From positions 232,531 to 296,530 of the forward strand of contig QHVT01000007.1 of the NCBI GenBank assembly GCA_003223645.1: a DNA stretch of 64,000 nt. Reading direction: 5' to 3'. The translations under genes were made by a program, and so were the position numbers. Under the pieces are notes generated by a model, which was not told the DNA's origin, did not search any database, and was given only the letters and a program-made list of their open reading frames with translations. The stretch is from Acidobacteriota bacterium (GTDB lineage Bacteria; Acidobacteriota; Thermoanaerobaculia; Gp7-AA8). This document shows positions 7,221 to 14,993 of the stretch, piece by piece; position 1 is the first letter of the stretch; each line of letters opens with the position of its first letter.

Positions 7221-9319
7221 AGCGAGCCCACCTGCGCGCCGCGATCGATCATGTAGACGCGGACGTGCTCGTCGTCGCGAAAGACGTGCATGTCGCGATG
7301 CTGCAGTTGATAGAGGAAGCACCACGTCTGCAGCCGCTGCTCGAGATCGGTGCGCGAGAACTTCGCCGCCCAGCTGTTGATCTGGAATCGATGAGGCGTT
7401 TTCTCGACGGCGACGAAGATGTATCGCGTCGGAATGTTGAGTCGCGCATCCGCCGGATCATACTGTTCGAGAAATTCGGCGGCGGCGATGTGGAAGCCCC
7501 TGCCGAGGACCATCGGGAACTCCTGGCCGTACGTGACGAGCGTCCAGGTGAACGGCTCCAGCTTGCGCTGGATGTCAATCACGGCCTGCGCCGTGCCGCT
7601 GAAGCCGGAGTAGTTGATCAGCTTCTCGTTCGCGCCGGCGACCGGCACGCGCCACAGCCACAACACCAGCACGACCGCGACCACCGGCTTCCACGCGCGC
7701 GTCCGCGCGAGCTCCGCGAGCATGATGCCGAGGAGGATTGCCAGCGACATCGCGAGCCACGATGCGTTGCGCCGCACCTCCACGATCTCCGGAAGTCCGA
7801 AGCGCGACGCGAAGTGCGTGAGCGTGAACACGAGCACCGCGAGTGGAATCCAGAGTGCGGTGTAGGGCAGGCTTTCCAGCCTGCGCTCCGGGGGCAGGTT
7901 AGAAAACCTGCCCCACACCGAGGCGGCGTATGCGATCGCGATCACCACACAGGCGATCAGAAACGGCGTGACCGACACCCACGTCACGATGTGCGCGATG
8001 TCGCCGCCGCGAAGGAACGGGAAGTAGTACGCAACCGTCGATCCCGTTCCGCTTGCGCTGGCGACGTCGCGCGTCGAGCCGACGTGGGGGTAGACGAGAT
8101 AGGCGAGCATCCACGTCGATCCGGTGAGCACGCCGAGCGCGCCGGCGGCGATCGCGCGTTTGACATCAATCCACGGAATCGCGATCGCGGAAAGCAGCAC
8201 CAACGGAATGAGCACGCCCGGATGGACGGCGGCGATCGCGGCGGTGCAGAAGAAGTAGCCGGTGAGATGCCAGGCGCTGCGCGCGATGGCGGATGGCGGA
8301 TGGCGGATGGCAGAAGAATCGTTTTTCGCCATCTGCCATCTGCCCTCTGCCCTCCGCGCTCCAAGCAGGAACATCACCGCCGGAAAAAGAAACACCAGCG
8401 CGAGCTCCTGCGGCAGCGTGGCGGTCTGTCGCTGAAAGACGGTGCCGAGGATGTCGACTTCGGCGCCTTCGGGGAGCAATCGATACGGCATCGCCAGCAC
8501 GGATCGCGCTTCCGTCGCGTTGTCGGTGGCGATGCTGCCGCCGAGGAGAAAGTACTGGCGAGCGCCGCCGATCATCGTCGCGAAGATCAGACCGGCGAGG
8601 AGGCCGGCGATGGTGCTGCGCGAGAGGCGGCGTGCGGTATCGGCGACGGCGATCGTCATCAAGACGCCGACGATCGCGCCGAAGAAATTCATCAGCAGGA
8701 TCATGTCGGCGTTGGTCAGCTCGTGAATCGCCATCAGCAGGAAGTGCATGCCGCGCGGATACGGGCCCCATGATGGATCGACCTGTTTGCCCTCTTGCAG
8801 GAGGCGCATCAGGTAGAGGTGCACGTAAGTGTCGGAGAAGCCGAGGTTCGCGGTGACGAAGGGGCGGTAGAGGCGGAACGCGGCGGCGATGGCGATGAGC
8901 GCGGCCCAGGCGGCGACGAGCCACGACGTGTGCAGCGCGCGACGGCGTCGGATCATGCGCCGGATGCGGCGCGCGACGTGGACGCGGCCTTCGAGCGTTT
9001 TCAGCGAGATGAGGATCGCGGCGCGATAGAGATCGTGCAGTAGCGCGATCGGCCTCCGCTGCGACACCCGCGCGCGCACGAGCAGCACCGCGGCCGCGAG
9101 CAGCAAGAGGAGCGTTGCGGTCGAGTAGGCGTTGATCAGCGTGAACGCCTGTCCCGCGAGCGTGAGCAGCGTGACGCCGGCGGCGAAGCACCACCAGAAC
9201 CATTGCATCGCATCGAGCTCGCGCGGCCGCGCGCGCATCAACGCGGGCACGGCGACGAACAGCAGTGCCATCGCCGCGACGATGCGCACTACGGTGTCGA
9301 TGCCGAGCAGGAGGTACAT
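7217..9319 (-). CDS. Large polytopic membrane protein, GT-C glycosyltransferase-like
   Basis: 700 residues from the ATG at 9319 (MYLLLGIDTV); the longer frame starts inside a repeat array and is rejected. About 11-13 TM segments are followed by a C-terminal soluble region (YDPADARLNIPTRYIFVAVE). The architecture, partner GT2 gene and location fit a GT-C type transferase using polyprenyl-linked sugars, but no family motif is decisive. Two palindromic repeats lie inside the frame: an ATGGCGG array near 8285-8356 and an AGGCAGG palindrome at 7858-7920, each encoding a loop between predicted helices. Confidence 0.7.
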   Translation of the reverse strand: MYLLLGIDTVVRIVAAMALLFVAVPALMRARPRELDAMQWFWWCFAAGVTLLTLAGQAFTLINAYSTATLLLLLAAAVLLVRARVSQRRPIALLHDLYRAAILISLKTLEGRVHVARRIRRMIRRRRALHTSWLVAAWAALIAIAAAFRLYRPFVTANLGFSDTYVHLYLMRLLQEGKQVDPSWGPYPRGMHFLLMAIHELTNADMILLMNFFGAIVGVLMTIAVADTARRLSRSTIAGLLAGLIFATMIGGARQYFLLGGSIATDNATEARSVLAMPYRLLPEGAEVDILGTVFQRQTATLPQELALVFLFPAVMFLLGARRAEGRWQMAKNDSSAIRHPPSAIARSAWHLTGYFFCTAAIAAVHPGVLIPLVLLSAIAIPWIDVKRAIAAGALGVLTGSTWMLAYLVYPHVGSTRDVASASGTGSTVAYYFPFLRGGDIAHIVTWVSVTPFLIACVVIAIAYAASVWGRFSNLPPERRLESLPYTALWIPLAVLVFTLTHFASRFGLPEIVEVRRNASWLAMSLAILLGIMLAELARTRAWKPVVAVVLVLWLWRVPVAGANEKLINYSGFSGTAQAVIDIQRKLEPFTWTLVTYGQEFPMVLGRGFHIAAAEFLEQYDPADARLNIPTRYIFVAVEKTPHRFQINSWAAKFSRTDLEQRLQTWCFLYQLQHRDMHVFRDDEHVRVYMIDRGAQVGSL
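7858..7920. repeat. CGGTGT..ACACCG / GGCAGG palindrome inside GT-C gene
   Basis: 63-bp inverted repeat with outer arms CGGTGTAGGGCAGG and CCTGCCCCACACCG. Inner partial palindromes include GGCTTTCCAGCC. The length is a multiple of three and the host frame remains open. Confidence 0.8.
8285..8356. repeat. ATGGCGG heptamer palindrome inside GT-C gene
   Basis: The left arm is four ATGGCGG/ATGGCAG heptamers; the right arm is GCCATCTGCCATCTGCC; the centre is A/T-rich. It is in frame with the host gene and encodes a short MAKNDSS-type loop. Confidence 0.8.
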
Positions 9320-9323
9320 GGTC

Positions 9324-9468
9324 AGATGGCGGATGGCAGATGGCGGATGGCAGATGGCGGATGGCGGATGGCAGATGGCTGATGGCGGATGGCGGATGGC
9401 AGATGGCAGATGGCGGTTGGCCGCGACGGGTTCGCCGTCCGCCATCTGCCATCCGCCATCTGCCATCT
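9324..9468. repeat. Long ATGGCGG heptamer palindromic array
   Basis: About thirteen 7-nt words (GGATGGC, AGATGGC, with one CTGATGGC slip) form the left arm; about five complementary words form the right arm, separated by TTGGCCGCGACGGGTTCG. It fills the gap between the PelG-like and GT-C genes. The asymmetric arm length shows expansion or contraction on one side. Confidence 0.9.
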
Positions 9469-11050
9469 AATAGGCCGCGTAGTAGTAGTAATCCAACTCA
9501 TCGATCACCTTGCGCATCGCGCGCGACGAGAGCAGCGCCAGCGTGATCGCGCCGGCGAGCAATCCGAGGACGGCCGCGGAGTAGTGAATCGCGCGGCTCG
9601 CGAGAAAACCGACGATGACGTTCACCGCGAGCGCGATCGCGACGGCGCGCACGACCATCTCGATGCGAGAGAGCGTCAGCAGCATGAGCACATTTTGCAG
9701 CGCGAACATGAACACGACGTATGCGACCGCGGCGCAGGCGAAGACGCGCGTCGTCGTCGCGGTGAGGAGCGGCGCGTAAATCGGAAGCGACGGCATTCTG
9801 CGCAGCAGCAGCGCGACCGCGATCGCAACCGAGAGCGCGATCACGGATGCGCCGGAGAGCGCGAAGAAGCGGCGGCGATGTTCGCGGCGCGACGCATCGA
9901 CGAAGTGCGACACGTCGACGCTCTGCACGCGCTTCTCGCGCGGCACGAGCGTCTCCGAAAAGCGCTGCGTCGCGTGCTCGACGATACCGGAGAGGAGCAT
10001 GACGACGATCAGGGCGAGATCCATCCCCAATTCATAGCGGACGTTCAGCCAGAAGCCGTACGGCGGAAAGTCTTCGCGTCCCGTTGCCGACGTCCAGGCG
10101 ATGAAGCGATCGGCGAAGAGGAAGCAGTTGTACAGGAGTCCGTACAGGAAATAGCGCGAGGTGCTGTAGACGAGCACCGTGAGCCGCGGCGGATTGACGA
10201 CGCTCTTTTGCTTCGCGAGCGCGTTGAGGTGATAGAGCGCGAGCGCGAAGCTGAGGGCGTCGGCGACGATGAGACCGATCGCATTCGCCATGATCGGCGA
10301 CGCGTAAAACGACTTCGCGGCGATGAGCACGCATCCGAGTGCGATGGCCGTCGTGACGAGAAAGAGCCACGTCTTGCGCACGAGGTAGATGAGCGCCCAG
10401 TTCAGCCAGAGAATCGCCAGCGCGGCGTAGTAGCCGCAGGCGATGAAGACCATCGTCCACGGCAGCACGCCAAATAAAGCGTTGAACGCGAGGGCGGGAA
10501 CGATCAGCGCGAGCACGATCTGCAGCGCGCGCGACCACGCCCGCAGCGCGATCCATCGCGCGAGCGACTCCTCGCCCTGATACATCGAGAACAATCCGCG
10601 GCGGACGATCGTCTGCGTGAAGCCGCCGCTGATGACGTAGCTGGCGATGAACCCGAGCGCGATCGCGCTGCCGGTACGCTGATCCATCGCGATCGCGCCC
10701 CACACGCCGTAGCCCCACACCAGCATCGTCACGGCCTGCAGCGCCATCGGCAGCGAGAACGTGAGCCCGGTCAGGTAGTTCTTGAAGAAACGCACGAGCG
10801 GCGTGCCGCGCTCCGGATCCTCCCCTTCGACGAACCAGCGGAAGCGCCCTTCCTCGAACCCGTCGTAGATCCGCCGCGCGAGCTCGAAGAGATCGCGCGC
10901 GCCGAAGTCAGTGCGTGCGTCTACGTCGCGCAGTCCCATCACTTCCAGCTGCGCCGCGATTTCCCACTCATCCTTCGGAATGCCGAGCAGATCGATGACC
11001 TGCTGCCCGAGCTCGTGCGCACGATCGCCGTCGAGCGGCTGCGCCGTCAT
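9467..11050 (-). CDS. pelG: PelG-like exopolysaccharide transporter
   Basis: 527 residues. An N-terminal soluble region of ~85 residues precedes about 12 TM segments, in the MATE/flippase-like layout of PelG. Diagnostic stretches include YVISGGFTQTIVRRGLFSMYQG and the YELGMDLALIVVMLLSG helix. It sits downstream of a PelF-like glycosyltransferase, the usual partner of PelG in Pel loci. It is expected in the inner membrane, moving polymer across with PelF. The protein ends in a run of aromatic residues (DYYYYAAY). The pelG symbol reflects family resemblance; the polymer need not be Pel. Confidence 0.75.
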   Translation of the reverse strand: MTAQPLDGDRAHELGQQVIDLLGIPKDEWEIAAQLEVMGLRDVDARTDFGARDLFELARRIYDGFEEGRFRWFVEGEDPERGTPLVRFFKNYLTGLTFSLPMALQAVTMLVWGYGVWGAIAMDQRTGSAIALGFIASYVISGGFTQTIVRRGLFSMYQGEESLARWIALRAWSRALQIVLALIVPALAFNALFGVLPWTMVFIACGYYAALAILWLNWALIYLVRKTWLFLVTTAIALGCVLIAAKSFYASPIMANAIGLIVADALSFALALYHLNALAKQKSVVNPPRLTVLVYSTSRYFLYGLLYNCFLFADRFIAWTSATGREDFPPYGFWLNVRYELGMDLALIVVMLLSGIVEHATQRFSETLVPREKRVQSVDVSHFVDASRREHRRRFFALSGASVIALSVAIAVALLLRRMPSLPIYAPLLTATTTRVFACAAVAYVVFMFALQNVLMLLTLSRIEMVVRAVAIALAVNVIVGFLASRAIHYSAAVLGLLAGAITLALLSSRAMRKVIDELDYYYYAAY

Positions 11051-11058
11051 TGCACCAC

Positions 11059-11142
11059 CGCCCGCACGGTTGCGCAGTCGCGCAGTCGCGCAGTTGCGCA
11101 GCGCTGCGCAACCGCGTGACCGCGTGACCGCGCAACGGTCCG
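11059..11142. repeat. GTTGCGCA octamer palindromic array
   Basis: The left arm is GTTGCGCA/GTCGCGCA octamers repeated four times; the right arm is GCGCAACC/GCGTGACC words. It lies immediately upstream of the pelG-like start on the coding strand. Confidence 0.85.
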
Positions 11143-11462
11143 AGGCGCATAGGCGCCTGGGCTCAGAGGCTCATAGGGGAGCGGTACACCAATCGTCATC
11201 CTGAGAGGCTGTGAAAAAATCCCGTCATCCTGAGCGAAGCGAAGGATCTCAAAATGCGATGAGCGTAGTTTGAGATCCTTCGTCGCGCTTCGCCGACTCA
11301 GGATGACGGAGATTTTTTCACAGCCTCTGAGTCGGCGAAGCGCGACGAAGGATCTCGAAATGCGAAAACGCCTGCAATTTCGAGATCCTTCGCCGTCTGC
11401 GCGGCTCAGGATGACGGAGGCCCAACTATGAGCCTGTGCGCCCATGAGCCTCTGAGCCTGGC
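11143..11462. repeat. Nested palindromes: GGCTCAT arms around GTCATCCTGAG elements
   Basis: The 415-bp gap between the pelF-like and pelG-like genes holds no gene. Its outer arms are GGCTCAGAGGCTCATAG at 11160-11178 and the complementary CTATGAGCCT words at 11426-11460. Inside is a GTCATCCTGAG..CTCAGGATGAC palindrome (11195-11418), interrupted after CTGAG by a second, complete element (11206-11326). The order shows successive insertions of one repeat into another. Confidence 0.85.
11206..11326. mobile_element. MITE-like element with terminal inverted repeats and 5-bp target duplication
   Basis: 121 bp beginning AGGCTGTGAAAAAATC and ending GATTTTTTCACAGCCT. The inverted repeat continues inward into CCGTCATCCTGAG. 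It is flanked on both sides by CTGAG in direct orientation (11201-11205, 11327-11331). Removing the element plus one CTGAG restores an uninterrupted GTCATCCTGAG palindrome. It has no coding capacity, so a transposase would have to act in trans; none is visible in the window. Confidence 0.75.
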
Positions 11463-11465
11463 GAT

Positions 11466-12896
11466 TCACGCCGCCAGCCCTCGGTACATATCCAGATACT
11501 TCCCGATCGAATGATCGAGCCGGAACTCTTCGATGACGCGCGCCCTGGCACGAGTGCCGAGGCGGAGGCGGAGGGAGGGATTGTCGAGGAGGCGCGCGAC
11601 TTCGGTTGCGAAGGCTTCGTCGTCGCGCGGCTTCACGAGCACGCCGCAGCCTTCGAGCGCTTCACCGACACCGCCGACGTCGCTGGCGACCACGGCTTTC
11701 TCGCAGGCCATTGCTTCGATGACGGAGTAGGGAAACGCCTCGGAGATGCTGGTGAGGAGCACGACGTCAGCGTCGCGATAAGCCTCGACGACGTCATCGA
11801 CGGCGGTGCCGAGGCTGACCGTGTCGTCGACGCCGAGGTGCTTGCGCAGCGCGAGACAGCGTTGGTAGTACGCGTCGTCGGCGACGGCGCCGAAGACGGA
11901 GAACTTCGCGCGCGGATGCGTCTTCTTGATGCGCGCAGCGACGCGGATCAGCGTCTCGATGTCCTTCAGCGGATCGATGCGCGCGGTGGCGACGACGTGC
12001 GGATCGCCGTGCAGCTTCGGCACGGGACGAAAGAGATCGGGATCGACGCCGTTGTAGACGACGCGGATCTTCTGCTGCGGCGTTCCGTGCGCGACTTCCC
12101 AGCGCGTGTTGTAGTGACACACCGGCGCGATGACGTCGGCGAAGTGATAGTTCGCGCGCGTCACTGCTGTGATGAGGTTGAGCAGGAACTGCTTGCAGAA
12201 AAAAAGGCGGCGGAAGCGCGAGAGAAAGAGGTACTGCTCGCGAAGGTAGACGCCGTGCTCGGTGAGCAGCATCGGCGTTCCGTGACGCACTTTCGCGGTG
12301 ATGCAGGGGATGCCGCAGAACGCGGCGGCGGTCGCATGCGTGACGGAGACGCGCGGCACGCGGACATTCAGAATGATGAGAAAGTGATAGAGCCAGCGCA
12401 GGCATTCGGTGAGATCGAAGAGCGTCGGATCTTTGTGCAGATAGGACCTGAACTCTTCCCAAACCGGCCGCGACTTGAACGTCTCGTTGTAGTCGTAGAC
12501 GCGGAAGTAGTCTTCGAGCGCAACGAGCACGCGTCCGAACGTTTCGGAGTCGGACGGATCGGCGCAGATGACGTGCAGCAGTTTGCGGAAAAGCGGGATG
12601 AACTCGCGCTCGATGTCGGCGTTGCTCGTGCGCCGCTTGCGATCGTAGAGCTGCGCGAACGGAATGTCGGCGATGAACTCGGCCGGCTCTTCGATGCCCC
12701 ACAGCGGCACGCCCAACATCTTCCGGACGTTCGGCGGCGGATCGAACTTCTGTTCGATGTGCGGGTTCATCATCAGCGGCAGCAATGTCCATCGAATGTC
12801 GGGCGTGTTGCGCAAGAGGGCGTCGCACCACGTGCTCACGCCGCCCGCGCTGTGCGGATACGTTCCCTCGGTGGTCATGAGCACGGAGAGCGTCAT
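11466..12896 (-). CDS. pelF: PelF-like glycosyltransferase (GT4)
   Basis: 476 residues from the ATG at 12896, overlapping the stop of the TolC-like gene by 4 bp. The N-terminus has EGTYP and AGGVSTWCD (residues 10-24), the hallmark of the DUF3492/PelF N-terminal domain. The C-terminal GT-B half carries an E-x7-E motif (EAFPYSVIE) and VVASDVGG. PelF is the soluble glycosyltransferase of Pel-type polysaccharide systems and uses UDP-sugars. Pairing with the PelG-like gene supports the call. A longer in-frame start inside the previous gene is rejected. Confidence 0.85.
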   Translation of the reverse strand: MTLSVLMTTEGTYPHSAGGVSTWCDALLRNTPDIRWTLLPLMMNPHIEQKFDPPPNVRKMLGVPLWGIEEPAEFIADIPFAQLYDRKRRTSNADIEREFIPLFRKLLHVICADPSDSETFGRVLVALEDYFRVYDYNETFKSRPVWEEFRSYLHKDPTLFDLTECLRWLYHFLIILNVRVPRVSVTHATAAAFCGIPCITAKVRHGTPMLLTEHGVYLREQYLFLSRFRRLFFCKQFLLNLITAVTRANYHFADVIAPVCHYNTRWEVAHGTPQQKIRVVYNGVDPDLFRPVPKLHGDPHVVATARIDPLKDIETLIRVAARIKKTHPRAKFSVFGAVADDAYYQRCLALRKHLGVDDTVSLGTAVDDVVEAYRDADVVLLTSISEAFPYSVIEAMACEKAVVASDVGGVGEALEGCGVLVKPRDDEAFATEVARLLDNPSLRLRLGTRARARVIEEFRLDHSIGKYLDMYRGLAA

Positions 12897-14017
12897 CGGT
12901 CCCGGCGAAGCTGCTGCTCGAGCTTCCACCCCTCCACCCGCGCCTCCACGAGCGCGCTCTCGCGCCGCGCGACCTCGCTCATCGCGTCGAGCGCATCCCC
13001 CTCCGCCCGCACGCCCGCGCGCACGAGGCGCGTCACCGACTGCTCGCGCTGCCTCGCGACGTCGACGGCCTGCGCGAGCAGCGCCAGGCGCTTCTCGTTC
13101 GCGGATGTCGCGACGCGCAGCAACTCGATGCGATTGCGCTGCGCGGTCTCTTCGATTTCGCGCTCGCGCGACCGCTCTTCCGCCTGCAGGATGCGCCGCT
13201 GCGCGGACGCGTCGAACATCGGCAGCGAAAGCATGAAGCGGATGCCGTAGAGGCCGAACGTGCCGTCGCTAACGTTGGCGACGCCGCCGAAGGCGGACAT
13301 GAGGAGTTGCGGTTTGCGCAGACCGCGCGTCTCGACTTGCACTGTGGAGCGGCGCCCGCTTCGGGCGCCGGAATCTCGCGAGGAATCGGCGGCCGAAGCG
13401 GCCGCCGCTCCACTGTCTAAGACGACGTGCAGCGGTTCCTCGGAACGATCGCCCATCAACTGCTTGAGCCGCGTTTCCGCGTCGAGTCTTTGCAGCTGCA
13501 GGTCGACGAGCATCGACTCCGCGGCCAGCGCCTGGTCCTGCCACTGGGCGGCGACGTTGTTCGTGATCAGACCGGCGGCGAGCATGGTGTCGGCGTGCTC
13601 GCGCAGGGTGCGCGCGCGCGCTGCGCTGTCGCGCAGCGAGTCGAGGCGCGCGTCGGCGAGGTAGAGGCGCGCGAAGGCGTCGAGTGTGTCGCGGAAGACG
13701 TCGTCTTCTTCGCGCGCGGCACGATCGCGAAGGAGTGCGGCTTCGTCGCGCAGCTCCTGTTGCGAGTTGCCGAGGAGCGGATAGTCGAGGGTTATGAGCG
13801 CGGTCAGCGCGTCGACGCGCGTGACGCGGCTGGTGATGAGATTGAGATCGTTCGCGCTGCTCGCGCCGGTCTCCGCGCGAATGGACGGGAGCGTGCGCGC
13901 CGATTCGAGCGCGCTCGCGCGTGTGTCGTAGAACTCGGTGGCGCCGCGCGTGTGCAGCGCGCGCTCGAGCGCGTCGGGAAACGTGAGCGTGGCGGCGAGA
14001 AGAAGAACGGCGTGCAT
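12893..14017 (-). CDS. TolC-like outer membrane factor
   Basis: 374 residues from the ATG at 14017 (a GTG at 14020 is the alternative). A short signal peptide is followed by the long alternating helices and duplicated layout of TolC/OEP proteins (for example LRDSAARARTLREHADTML, then EERSREREIEETAQRNRIELL). It forms the outer-membrane exit duct for an export complex. Near residue 204-228 a palindromic GTGGAGCGG repeat is translated in frame as an Ala/Ser/Arg-rich insertion. Together with the HlyD-like gene it could serve the PelG-like transporter in place of PelB/PelC. Confidence 0.8.
   Translation of the reverse strand: MHAVLLLAATLTFPDALERALHTRGATEFYDTRASALESARTLPSIRAETGASSANDLNLITSRVTRVDALTALITLDYPLLGNSQQELRDEAALLRDRAAREEDDVFRDTLDAFARLYLADARLDSLRDSAARARTLREHADTMLAAGLITNNVAAQWQDQALAAESMLVDLQLQRLDAETRLKQLMGDRSEEPLHVVLDSGAAAASAADSSRDSGARSGRRSTVQVETRGLRKPQLLMSAFGGVANVSDGTFGLYGIRFMLSLPMFDASAQRRILQAEERSREREIEETAQRNRIELLRVATSANEKRLALLAQAVDVARQREQSVTRLVRAGVRAEGDALDAMSEVARRESALVEARVEGWKLEQQLRRDR
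13344..13413. repeat. GTGGAGCGGC palindrome inside TolC-like gene
   Basis: Arms GTGGAGCGGCGCCCGC and GCGGCCGCCGCTCCAC, with a second inner palindrome on each side. The second copy of this family is at 53180-53254. The host frame remains open. Confidence 0.8.
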
Positions 14018-14943
14018 CACTTCACCGTGATCACGGCCTGCTGTCCCGGTTGCAATACGCGATCGGGATTCGGGAGATCGATGACGAGTGTCGTCGTGCC
14101 GCCGCTGCCCGGCACGATCGCGCGGACCGGCGCGCTGAAGCGGCGCGGCGGAACGGTAAAGATCTTGACCTGTAGCGGCATGCCGGTGCGGATGTAGCGG
14201 GTCAGCTCCGGTGCGACTGCCGCGCGCACCTGCGCTTTCGTGTTGTCCGTGATCTCGACGATCGTGTCGCGCGGAAACACGCTCTCGCCGGCGCGCGCGT
14301 TCACGCGCGTCACCGTTCCGGAGATCGGCGCGACGATCGTGAGCAGCGACTTCCGGTCTTCCGTGAGCGCCTGATCGCTGCGCGCTTTCTCCAATTCCAG
14401 TTTCAGGAGACTGGTGTCGGCTTGCACGGCCGGCGGCGGCGTGGCGCGCTCGCGCTCCGCGAGCCAGTCGCGCAGCGCGGCCGAGTATTCATTCTCCGCG
14501 TCCTCGAGATCCTGCTTCGAGACATCGTGCGTCTTGTACAACTCGCGATAGCGATCGCGCTTCGCTTCGCGATTCGCGAGGATCGCGGCTGCCGCGCGCT
14601 CGCGTTGCGGATTGACGGTCGCGTTGCTGCGACGCGGATGCGACGCCTCGCGAAGCCGCTGCTCCGCGACTGCGACCTGCGCGCGCGCGAATGCGATATC
14701 GCGATCGATCGTCGCGTTGGAAAGCGTCGCGATCACCGCGCCGGCTTCGACGAGCGATCCCTCGCGAACGGCGATATTGGCGACGCGTCCGTCGATCGAC
14801 GTGATCGCCGCCGCGGTGTCGGCGGTTCCGACTTCACCGCGCAGCTCCAACTCCGGCACGCCCGCAGCGACCGCGTCCTGCTGATTGTTGCAGCGCGCGG
14901 CGAGCAGGAGCGCAGCGACGCCGAGGGAGAGCCAGATGCGCAT
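14017..14943 (-). CDS. HlyD/RND-type membrane fusion (periplasmic adaptor) protein
   Basis: 308 residues with an N-terminal hydrophobic segment and a Cys at residue 18 (LLAARC, a poor lipobox). A biotinyl-lipoyl half-motif (VREGSLVEAGAVIATLSNATI) is followed by a coiled-coil hairpin (about 80-180), the second lipoyl half (IVAPISGTVTRVNARAGESV) and a beta-barrel domain. It bridges an inner-membrane transporter to a TolC-like duct. No ABC or RND pump gene accompanies it, so the likely inner-membrane partner is the PelG-like protein. First gene of the minus-strand export operon. Confidence 0.85.
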   Translation of the reverse strand: MRIWLSLGVAALLLAARCNNQQDAVAAGVPELELRGEVGTADTAAAITSIDGRVANIAVREGSLVEAGAVIATLSNATIDRDIAFARAQVAVAEQRLREASHPRRSNATVNPQRERAAAAILANREAKRDRYRELYKTHDVSKQDLEDAENEYSAALRDWLAERERATPPPAVQADTSLLKLELEKARSDQALTEDRKSLLTIVAPISGTVTRVNARAGESVFPRDTIVEITDNTKAQVRAAVAPELTRYIRTGMPLQVKIFTVPPRRFSAPVRAIVPGSGGTTTLVIDLPNPDRVLQPGQQAVITVK

Positions 14944-14952
14944 TGGGCGAGT

Positions 14953-14977
14953 TTCTTGCAGGGCTCGCCTGCAAGAA
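14953..14977. promoter_or_regulatory. Perfect inverted repeat between divergent export operon and histidine kinase
   Basis: Ten-base arms TTCTTGCAGG and CCTGCAAGAA with a GCTCG centre, in the 50-bp divergent spacer. The position fits an operator for a regulator controlling both operons, but it could equally be another small palindromic repeat. Confidence 0.45.
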
Positions 14978-14993
14978 GCGTGTCAGTCGCGCC

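Noticed and set aside
9319-9466. N-terminal extension of the GT-C gene starting MADGGWQMADG
   Set aside because: It is translated from the heptamer array; the ATG at 9319 gives a normal TM start.
9324-9468. CRISPR-like array
   Set aside because: The words are 7 nt with no unique spacers and the other arm is reverse-complemented, so it is a palindromic word array; no cas gene is nearby.
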